Positions 12,247 to 20,919 of a stretch of DNA of 64,000 nt are shown here, piece after piece. The stretch lies in the NCBI RefSeq assembly GCF_008831285.2, contig NC_045142.1, forward strand, positions 935,001 through 999,000. The letters are read 5' to 3'. Numbering within the stretch: position 1 is the first letter of the stretch; each line of letters opens with the position of its first letter. The DNA comes from Nymphaea colorata (Eukaryota; Streptophyta; Magnoliopsida; Nymphaeales; Nymphaeaceae). The notes under the pieces were generated by a model. It saw only the letters and a list, made by a program, of their open reading frames with translations. It was not told the DNA's origin and searched no databases. Both the position numbers and the translations under genes were made by a program.

Positions 12247-15200
12247 CTTGTCATTATACAACTGACAGGTTGCAGACTAAGTAACATGGACCTTTCACAC
12301 AAGTTGCTGCACCTGAGTCAACATGACTTGGGGTGTGGATGCCGCTCAAGTGTAGTGTGGGTGCAGCACTGGACAGTTTGCACACTTTCTCAATGAATCG
12401 TTGATAGAATAATTGTTAGTTTGTTCAGTGGATGCCGCTCAAGTGTAGTGTGGGTGCAGCACTGGACAGTTTGCACACTTTCTCAATGAATCGTTGATAG
12501 AATAATTGTTAGTTTGTTGAACAAACTAACAATTATTCTATCAACGATTCATTGAGAAAGTGTGCAAACTGTCCAGTGCTGCACCCACACTACACTTGAG
12601 CGGCATCCACACCCCAAGTCATGTTGACTCAGGTGCAGCAACTTGTGTGAAAGGTCCATGTTACTTAGTCTGCAACCTGTCAGTTGTATAATGACGAGAA
12701 TACAACCTTCTGTACATTGTAATACCCAGTAATGTGCTTGTGAATTTAGGTACATTTTGCATTGAGGGGGCCATGGCAATTTATGCAGCAAGTGCAACCA
12801 AAAGCTTTAGGAGCAATATTCGACATGAAGTTCCTGGACAAGTTTGGGACCACTTGTCTCCGTGAATATCAGAGACCATTTTATTAATGAAGAGTCCATT
12901 CCACAAAATGCTTAGTCCACTATTATGAGTCAATTTGTCTCGAACAGCACCATCTTAGAAACAATTTATGAGGTACAGAGTCGTTGCACAATTGGTGACA
13001 AGAGACATGAAATACTTTTGTCTCTTATCAAAGAGCATTTAACACCAAATTTCATGTTTCCAGAACATTATACAAGAGCAGACCAAATTCTAGTTTCCCA
13101 TGTCAATTTAGCATGTCTCTGTAAAATGGTCCTACGGTTGTCATCCAAATAGGGATGTTACATTGTTTTCACAGATAACTGGTGGAGATCAGACAGTGGC
13201 ATGGATCACGTGTCATCAAAGAAAATGTATGGAAATGTTCATTTGTTTCTTTTTGTGAGAGCTACTCTTGCATTGAACTGGCAGCTTAGGAAACCTAGCC
13301 AGACATATGACATCTGTGACTAGCTATTCTAGTTCCTGGTTTGTATCATGCATAATGATAGATCAGGTGAACTAATCACTACAGAATTTCGTGGTGGGTC
13401 GTTCTTTACGGTAGTTGATAGGTCAAACTTGTTGAAAAATGACATTTTAAAGAAAGACACGTTTCTGAATGATAAGATCATATACTAGTTTGGAAAGACT
13501 ATTTGCATTATAATATTCTGATCATTTACAAAATTGAAATGCTATCTTTAGCCTAATCATATTAACATCTTTTGTTGTCCAGGACTGACAACTCAATAAA
13601 GAATCATTGGAACAGTTCCTTGAAGAAAAAGGCTGGTATGTATATAGCTGGGCACTCGATGTCAGCTATAGCTTCAGATATACATGATGCATCCAAGAAT
13701 GTAACTGGACTGGCTAATGAGGAGCTAAACATAAAGCCCATGTCTATTTCTATTCTCAGTACACAAAATGGGTCCAAGAATATAACAGAATCACCAACTG
13801 AAGCATTAGATATAAAACTTCTACCAGCTCTCATGTCACCTATGTACGATGGATCTGCAACAAGGTCAACTGGCGACATTTTTACCATAAAACCAATATC
13901 AGCCCTTGAGTTGGATAGACACGGTGGATCAAGCAACCTGGTCCTAACAGCCTTGGAAGATTTGCATATAGATCCTGTATTTGCTTGTGTTTCAGCTGCA
14001 AATGATGAGGCTAAGGATGTAGAGAAACCATCCAGAGAAGAAATGGTTGGGGAACTGATTCCAAATCTTGATGCAAGGATTAACCGTGGTTCTGAGAATG
14101 CATCAATACTGTCCAATGGAGATCTGAAAATAAGTTCAGATCTAGATACTTCCAGTATAGATCAAGCAGTATCCATCGTCACTCAACCTGCTGACCTATC
14201 GGCAAATGCAACTCAATCAGACAGTGAAGGCAAGCAATCTTCAAACACAGGGACTTGCTCTGATGCAGTATCCCCACCTGCTGGCCGGTCTGCAAAATTA
14301 TCTGGGTCTGAGAGTAACGACAAGCACAAGTTGGAGTATCCTGCAACAACATTTTCTGGCTGGATATTGAAACAACTTGCAACACTTTTTCTTAGCAAAG
14401 ATAGCTTTTCAGGTGCTATAGACAGAAAACAACAGCCCTGTTTAGATGATTCAGGGCCCCAAAAAACTAAATTTGGTCTCTGTTACAGTAAAGCAAGCTC
14501 AAGAAACAAGTCAGGAAAGTACTCCACAGGAAGTGGCATTGATCAAGCTAACAATAATTCTGAAGTGACAAATCTTGCCTCAGTTGTAGATGATGAAATC
14601 AGTCAATCCATGGAAATTTCTGAACCAGGCAATCATGTTGGGATCCCTTCGTCAAGCTTGTCGTGTGTGGAAAAGAGTAATAATAATCAAGCCAATGACA
14701 TTATGGAAGAAACACATGACGCTACAGAAAATTCATCTTGCAGAATTTCTGAAACAATATCTCTTGCTGAAATCCCATTGTCTAGTTTGCCATGCCTAAG
14801 GGATGGTGAAGCCAATCAAGTGGACAGGAACATCGAGTCCTTGAGTCGTGCCAACTTTCCATGTACATTTTCTTGCTACCAGTCTCCTGGTTCAGCAAGT
14901 AGGAAGGTGCCTGCAGATTCCAGCCTCTTTGATGCCACTGAATTAACTCACCGACAGCAGATGGCTGCTTCACCTGTTTATGGGGTTACTGCTTCAGTTC
15001 TTAAACGCAATGATCTGGTCCTCCAAAGTCCAGAATCTGTACTGAAGGAGGCAGCTAAAACCTTTACAAACACGCCCTCTATTTTCAGAAAAAGACGGAG
15101 AGAAAATTCTCCCATGGACTTTAAATGGGGCGAGAAGATATTTGGAAGCAAAAACGTGCAGGAGAGCCCACTGACTCCTAGTGAGGGGAGCCAAACCACG

Positions 15201-15488
15201 CTTGATGCTCGTACTGCAATAGCAACTGATGAGAGTACAAGCTGTGCCCAAAATATAAATGCAGATGGTGAAGGCGACCTTTCTATTAAAAGCCCTTTTA
15301 TCGTCTCCCCACCATATTTGTCGAGGATAAAGCGTAGAGCGGTCACCAGGGAAGTGCGGAAGAAGTTGATTTCAGGTGAAGATAATCGAAATAGAAATGC
15401 TAGATTTCTTGCTTTTACAGGTAGTGGGACCTTGTTTGCTAACAGATGGAATTCATGCATAGAAGATACACGCAAGGAAATCAGATGA
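6814..15488 (+). CDS. MYB3R: Three-repeat MYB transcription factor (MYB3R / c-Myb-like)
   Basis: Seven coding exons: 6814-6956, 7845-7893, 8179-8236, 9176-9270, 9373-9476, 11274-11402 and 13583-15488. All introns are GT-AG with consistent phases; the joined CDS is 2484 nt, 827 aa. R1 (about 58-108, GGWTPEEDEMLHNAVK), R2 (about 109-159, KGPWTKEEDDIIIKLVEKYG) and R3 (about 160-210, DAWTKEEELVLIEAHRIHG) carry the regularly spaced tryptophans of MYB repeats. R2 ends in GRIGKQCRERWHNHL and R3 in TDNSIKNHWN. Plant MYB3R proteins bind MSA elements (AACGG) and control G2/M genes such as B-type cyclins, as activators or repressors. The single large last exon encodes an acidic, serine-rich tail with many S/T-P sites (possible CDK targets), a conserved-looking NTPSIFRKRRRENSP segment (about 690) and a basic SPPYLSRIKRRAVTREVRKK segment (about 767). 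Activator versus repressor class cannot be decided from sequence. Confidence 0.96.
10431..10597. repeat. 85-bp tandem duplication in MYB3R intron 5
   Basis: Two adjacent copies with a period of 85 bp begin with ATGTCCAAATAAATATCCAT at 10431 and 10516. They differ at only a few positions, so the duplication is fairly recent. No coding potential. Confidence 0.75.
11437..11788. mobile_element. Non-autonomous TIR element, copy 1 (MYB3R intron 6)
   Basis: The ends are inverted and GC-rich: GTCACACGGATAC on the left and the complement of GTCACATGGGTGCGGGTAC on the right, with an AT-rich core. ATATGCTTGC stands at 11427-11436 and again at 11789-11798, which looks like a 10-bp target-site duplication; that length would suit a Mutator-like element. 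A second member of the family is at 38767-39042. Confidence 0.5.
12190..12242. repeat. (AT)n microsatellite
   Basis: About 52 bp of uninterrupted AT dinucleotides directly abut the left arm of the large inverted repeat in MYB3R intron 6. Confidence 0.95.
12243..12702. repeat. Large near-perfect inverted repeat with internal 91-bp tandem duplication
   Basis: The left arm 12243-12425 and right arm 12520-12702 are each 183 bp and are reverse complements with a single mismatch (12249). The spacer holds a second copy (12428-12518) of the last 91 bp of the left arm (12335-12425), separated by CA. That second copy also pairs perfectly with 12520-12610 around a 1-base centre at 12519. The structure lies in intron 6 of the MYB3R gene and would be transcribed as a hairpin in the pre-mRNA. 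I see no transposon termini or coding capacity. Alternatives are a recent palindromic rearrangement next to the AT microsatellite, or an assembly artefact. Confidence 0.92.
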
Positions 15489-15729
15489 TATTTTTCAAGT
15501 AACAGTTGGATATCCGAACATGATGATCTGAAACTGCTAGCCTTCTTAATTCATGAATACTGCCTGGTGTAGCTATAACACCATTCCTTTTGAGCTACCT
15601 GGGAACCACAGTGAATGAATCATCTTTTCCATTTGTATATATGTTAAGCCTTGTGTGTGCGTGCATGTGTGTGGGTGTGGGTGTATATATATATACATAT
15701 ACATATACATACATATACATATATATATG

Positions 15730-15765
<36 letters not shown>

Positions 15766-17122
15766 AAGAGAGAGGGAGAGAGAGACATGCTTGACCTTTT
15801 ATGGAGTAACAAAAATATGCGTTTGTCTGGATTCTTTCACTTAACTGCCTAAAGTAACATTGCAAATGAGGCGGTAAAATGAAAGAAATCCAAAATCAAA
15901 CCTGTTCTATTATACCATGAAAGTTCAAAATAAATTCCTTGATTTTCTCTTCAGTATATGAAGATGAGCTTTCTTCTGCTCTCTTCCTTGGGCTTTTCAA
16001 CAAATTCCTATTTAAGGAAATAAAAAAGATAGGGCATTGTCACAAGAGCACCATTTTCAAAATTTTGCAATGGTGTCGCCAAAGACGAGTGAAGCGAGGA
16101 AAGAGGAACTTCCTGTGATATTTTTTAAAATATGACCAAAATGAAAATATTGTGATTCTTTAATAACTGTTTTGGATTTTATCAACGTTTTTGTAGGAAA
16201 ATTAAGAAATGAAATTTGTAATTTATAATTTTCCTATTATTTTGTAGATAACCTACAATTTTTTGAATTTCAAAATTTTTCTGAGGAAAAGAAACTTTGA
16301 ATTAATATAAACGAAAATTTGCATCAAAAAAACCCGAAGATGATATTTACAACGACCGAGTACCCCAATCTGGTCAACCAAGCGTAGACTTGTTTTGCAA
16401 TATTAGAAACAGTTACTACGAGCGGTACTTTACTTTCTTCCAGTGTTCCCAATTACTATCTCAGATCGAGTGAGATAATCGGACCCGTAGCAGTATTTTA
16501 AGTGAGGGACATGTGGCGGATTCGATATCATTTCACAACTTTTCATAACTGCACTTCTACATCAAGCAGAACACAAAGTCAATTTTAAAAAAATCTAAAA
16601 CTTAAAAAAATGCAATAAATAAGAAACTAATTATATAAAACATAAAAAACTAAGTAGATAAGTAACAAATAAAAATTAGAAAATAAAAAACAAGCAGTTT
16701 GAAAAAAGTGAAAAGAATGTCCAAAATGAAAAAAATTAAAAAGCATGAAAAAAACGCATTTGTTTTCAAAGGAGACTGCATTTTTTTAAGTTTTAAATAG
16801 CTAACTTATTTCTAATATTTTATACGCGTTTTTTGCATCTATGCTTAGAAGCTTCCACAAAATGAACTAACGGCAACAACGAGCTTCCTTGTGAGATCAG
16901 AAAACATTTTCGCGGCAACGATATTGACTGCATATATAAAAACGCTACAAAATAAACGGATTCGTGCAAGGAGAAGTGGGAGTGAAGTTGCACACAAAAG
17001 CTTTAGCCGGACCCGGGATGCGACCAACGTATACAAGTTGGCCTCTCCAACATGTTTACCCATGCATTAGTAACAAGGATAAATCAGAGGGAAGACGAAA
17101 AGATAAATGTCTTTGTCCTTCG

Positions 17123-17165
<43 letters not shown>

Positions 17166-17416
17166 TTAATCGTGATTTAAATTATATAATAAAATACTAA
17201 TCTTATCCAGTTATATAAGTTTCCCATATAAAATATATATCGACATCGTCATGTTGGATGCATTCTCTCCCGAAATACAATGTATATATATGTATATATA
17301 TATATATATATTGTAACAACCTAGCCCATTCTTACATTGAACTCATGCATTTGGTTTGACAGATTCCAATTCACCTCTTAACAATTTATATTACAGCTCA
17401 AAAAGGTTAGGAGAAT
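15489..17416. other. Repeat-rich intergenic DNA downstream of MYB3R
   Basis: Contains the MYB3R 3' UTR, a compound microsatellite of GT, TA, CA and GA units (about 15655-15785), AT-rich decayed repeat sequence with a TTTTTCTGAGGAAAAGAAAC segment near 16275, and TA tracts at about 17126-17161 and 17280-17311. Open frames here come from dinucleotide repeats. No gene is supported. Confidence 0.55.
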
Positions 17417-18494
17417 TGTAACAAAGTCAAAAATTTAGTTTCGTATTGAAAATTGTAATAGATCTTCAAAGGCTTATGCAAAGGAGGTCGTCAAGTAGTT
17501 GGTAATCATAGTTTCTAGTTTTTTGGGGCTGGAGTTAAAACTGCTAGAGGGCGGGTTGGGATCCACTGGACTAAGGGTCCAAGCTTAGGAGTGAGTTAGA
17601 TCGTTACTTTGGTATCAAAGCATGGTTCAAACTCGAATCTGGCAAATCATGGTTCAAACTCGAATCTGGGGTCTCATATATGCCTTAAGGATGGTGGATT
17701 GTAATACCCCAAAAAGTTTTCATTATTAAAGATTTTAAGAGGTCATGCAGAGCTTCTAAATGGGGTTGTTAAGTTGTTGATTGTCTTGGTTCCTATCATT
17801 TTTTATGCTAAAACAAAAATTACTAGGGGGTGGATTGGGATTTGTATGACCAGGGGCTCGAACCCAAATTGGGAGTTGGTCGGGTTGTTACAGTGGTATA
17901 AGCGTACGATTCAACACTTGGACTTGAGGTCTCACACACGCGGACGTATGTGTTTTAAGGAGAGTGGATTGTAACACTTTAAAAATTTAGACCCACATTA
18001 AAGATTGTAAGTAAGGTTGGGTGTCGGGTCTAGCACTCGACAGGTACCCAGTATCCGGCCCGACTCAAACCCAAAAAAAAGGAACCAGGCCGGCCTGATA
18101 AGTTATCATTTATCGTATTGGTCCGGCCCAAGTGGGCTTGACTGAGCTCAGTTCGGCACAATAAATTTTTTTAATACATATTTTATTAATTTTTATATAT
18201 AATTATAATATTTTATTACGATTGATTATATTTATAATTTATATATTATTTTATATTAAAAATATATTGTTTTCTAATTTAATCGGGTCAGGCCGACCCG
18301 AGCTCGACTCCTTATCACCGGCCCGATGCCCAGGCTTAATTGTAGAGATCTTCAAAGAATTATAAAGGTAGTTGTTAAATAGTTGATAATCATGACTTGT
18401 AACCTTTTTGGGACTGAAGCCCAAAACTTTTAGCGGGCAGGTTGAGATTTGCCGAACTAGAGGTCTGAGCCCAGGTGTGGGTCATATCATTACA
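17417..18494 (+). mobile_element. TRIM-like LTR retroelement in tandem (three LTRs, two internal regions)
   Basis: Three related LTR-like units each begin TGTAA and end near TTAC(A): 17417-17608, 17700-17892 and 17970-18494. The third is about 190 bp after subtracting an inserted MITE and its duplicated target, matching the other two (about 190 bp each). After LTR 1 stands TGGTATCAAAGC (17610) and after LTR 2 TGGTATAAGC (17894), both close to the plant initiator-tRNA-Met primer-binding site. Purine-rich tracts (AAGGATGGTGGA, AAGGAGAGTGGA) lie just before LTRs 2 and 3. AGAAT before LTR 1 and AGAAC after LTR 3 are a plausible 5-bp target duplication. There is no coding capacity and the internal regions are only about 80-90 bp, as in terminal-repeat retrotransposons in miniature. 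It needs proteins supplied in trans. Confidence 0.75.
18012..18338. mobile_element. hAT-like MITE, copy 1 (inside the third TRIM LTR)
   Basis: 327 bp with terminal inverted repeats of the form TAAGSYTGGGYATCGGGYC and GC-rich subterminal GGCCCGA motifs around an AT-rich core. It is flanked by ATTGTAAG (18004-18011) and ATTGTAGA (18339-18346), an imperfect 8-bp target duplication as expected for hAT transposition. Related copies lie at 32660-32943 and, less clearly, 45219-46168. Confidence 0.7.
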
Positions 18495-19495
18495 AGAACA
18501 ACCTACCATTTAACACCTTCTTTAAAGCATAGAGTCCGCATGTGTAGGACCTCAGTGTGCATCCCCACATAAAGATATCATCATCGCTATCGGTTTGAGT
18601 GGGTCGGGTTGTTAAACACACATATGTCATATTGATATTTGTGAATACATATTAGTGTGTGCATAAATCTCTTATTTAGCTAAAACTAACTTGTTAAGAA
18701 AGGAAATTTGTGGAAAATAACGGTTAGATATTGACAGTGGATGTCACACCGCAATTTGTGTAAATTGATGGCCTAAAATCTTTGGACAGCCGTGTGGTCC
18801 AAGGTCTGGCAAGTTGTTACGAGCAATAGCTTTAGTTCTTCGCAGCATTCAAATAAGCATATCTGGCCATTAATGGCCTTCTGATCATTGTCTCAAGTTG
18901 GTTTTCAGTTTTCACCAGTTCCTGGTTCTACCTTGCAAAACTAGATTATATATATGATTCAACTCCACGACTATTAAAAACTAAATTTAACGATTATCAA
19001 ATGCACAACTCGACCTTTATCAGTCGGCATCTAACTAAATCAAGCAGGAGAGTAATTGCATGTGACCTCAACACTTCTAGATCTTCCCTGCATATTCTCT
19101 AATTCATGGATTTTTTTATTAATGGCCGAAAATGAAAGGCTGGCCGTGGTTTTAGAGCATTACCCATTTAATCAACCACTCGCGGTTCCCAAAACGAACT
19201 TTGGCTGCATGACTAATAGTTCAGTAAGACACGACTGAAGATGAAGTAAAACAAGTCTGGAGCACCAATCAACATCTTAATGAATGAGCTGAACACGACC
19301 CTTTGCTTTTTTGGCCTTGTAATTCTCTTTGGCATTCAATGTAAGATGGGCCTATTGATGAGTGATGACCTCCATACATATCCATGAACAACCTTACAAG
19401 AGAGAAAGCGATCAAAGAGATGATCTAGAGAGAGAGAGAACACACACACACACATATATATATATATATCTTTTCATTAAGTAGTTATATTTTCT
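18495..19495. other. Intergenic DNA 3' of the HIPP gene
   Basis: AT-rich sequence with short frames only. A mixed GA/CA/TA microsatellite lies at about 19427-19470, just downstream of the HIPP stop codon in the gene's direction and so probably in or near its 3' UTR. No further gene or element boundary was recognised. Confidence 0.45.
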
Positions 19496-20850
19496 TTACA
19501 TGATAGAGCATGCATTAGGGTTTTCATCACTAAAGAGGGAGGCATACTTCTCATGGGGGTCGCTCGGACTGGCGGCAGCTTGTGGCACGTTTCTCACGAA
19601 ACCAGCCGGGGCCTTCTTGTCGTAGACCCCCGCTGCATAAGGGTAAAAGGCCAAGTTGGCTTGGACATAAGGCCACAACTCAGCCTTCTTCCCCACGCTT
19701 CTCACCCTTTTCATCACCTTCTTTGCGGTCACATATCCAGTGACTACCACCTTGTTCTGCTTCCTTATCACATCATATGATTTCACACCTGTACACCAAG
19801 CAACAACGTTAACACAAAGATCTAGCATATACAGTCACGAATACATCTTAATATCAGTCAAATGATTCAAATAAGATATACATCCTTGAACGCATTTGAT
19901 TACTTGATCTAATTAATTAGAAGACCTGATCCAGCTGTCTGTGTGTGTGTGTGTGTGTGTGTGTCAGAGAGAGAGAGAGAGAGAGAGATCTGAGATTGAT
20001 GAGTCATTGTTTTGATGCCATATTCATGAATCAAGGCTACCAGTCAAACTTGGAAAGCAAGGATCAACGAATCTTAAGTTTGAAATAACTGTTAACCTAT
20101 AGGCAAGACAATTTTGTTTACATAGTGGAAATACAGCCTTGGTCTCAAGCTTAAAGGGGATCGTTAATCAATTCCACTTTGGGAGCTAACTTCTACTGCA
20201 ACACCAAAATTGTAACTTAATTTTATGAAAACTTCGTCTATATCATTGATACAGGCTTCAGTTTTCCTTTGTTGATATATATCAGGCAAGTCCGAGACTA
20301 GAAATAGGCTTGAAGAACTGAAGAACAGGTTTTCTGCAGTTGGCAAGGAGGGGTATGTCATGTGGTAGATCCGTGCCAAATTAATTATATCAATGGAGAC
20401 TCACTAATGACATTAAACTTTTGACCTTCTCAGACTTGGATGACCTTTAAGTACAATTCCTATCCGGGTGGACTGGAAAGAAAGGTTTCTAGAAGCCACT
20501 AAGAAATGAAGAGTAATTGCATTGTTGCACCTTTCATGGAGGACACTGCGTGTTTAACTCTTCTTTCACAGCCATCACAGTCCAGCCTGACTTTGAGCTC
20601 CACCGTCTGCAGGAGGAAAATTAAGTGAGAGATGTAAACTTTATGATCATTACTAGAAGTTGGCAGGATGGAGAAAGGAGAGGCGGTGGGAATGTTGGTA
20701 GCCTTTCTCCTGCTTCTGATTGGAGTAATAGAGACAAGAAGAAGAGAGAGGGATGAGTAAATATGTGGCAAGTCATACCTGCATGGCTTTTCTTCTTCTG
20801 CGGATGGAAGTGACGGTACAGAATTTGGAGAGGTGATCCAGCACCCCCAT
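19496..20850 (-). CDS. HIPP: Heavy-metal-associated isoprenylated plant protein (HIPP)
   Basis: Three exons on the minus strand: 20850-20779, 20606-20531 and 19788-19496, GT-AG introns, 441 nt, 146 aa. The protein starts MGVLDHLSKFCTV, typical of the HIPP20-26 group. An HMA domain follows (about 25-90) with metal-binding motif LDCDGCERRV, where the two cysteines of CxxC are present. Next comes the family block KKAELWPYV...YPYAAGVYDKKAPAGFVRNV, and the C-terminus is the CaaX box CSIM, a farnesylation signal. Family members bind Cd, Zn or Cu, sit at the plasma membrane or nucleus through the lipid anchor, and act in metal handling and abiotic stress. The length matches the family (about 145-155 aa). 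Intron 2 contains a GT/GA microsatellite. The start is fixed by homology and a TATA box at a sensible distance. Confidence 0.95.
19938..19988. repeat. (GT)n(GA)n compound microsatellite in HIPP intron 2
   Basis: Uninterrupted GT dinucleotides followed by CA and a GA tract, about 50 bp in total, inside the second intron of the HIPP gene. A likely length-polymorphic marker. Confidence 0.9.
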
Positions 20851-20904
20851 TTCTGTTTCTGATCTACCTTGCTTCTCACAAAGAAAGAGATGAGAAGAAG
20901 GCAG

Positions 20905-20912
20905 TATTTATA
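20905..20912 (-). promoter_or_regulatory. TATA box of the HIPP gene
   Basis: TATAAATA read on the minus strand, 55-62 bases upstream of the HIPP start codon. With the usual 30-base spacing the transcript would start near 20875, giving a 5' UTR of about 25 nt. Confidence 0.6.
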
Positions 20913-20919
20913 ATGCAAG

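Noticed and set aside
12169-12797. Two matching open frames on opposite strands (12169-12396 + and 12549-12797 -)
   Set aside because: They are the same DNA read from both arms of the inverted repeat; one runs through the AT microsatellite. No independent sign of coding.
13604-14116. 170-codon minus-strand frame opposite MYB3R exon 7, and similar shadows at 14978-15475
   Set aside because: Antisense shadows of a strongly supported exon, without motifs.
15590-15865. Overlapping frames of alternating Tyr-Ile or His-Thr residues
   Set aside because: Translation of a compound dinucleotide microsatellite.
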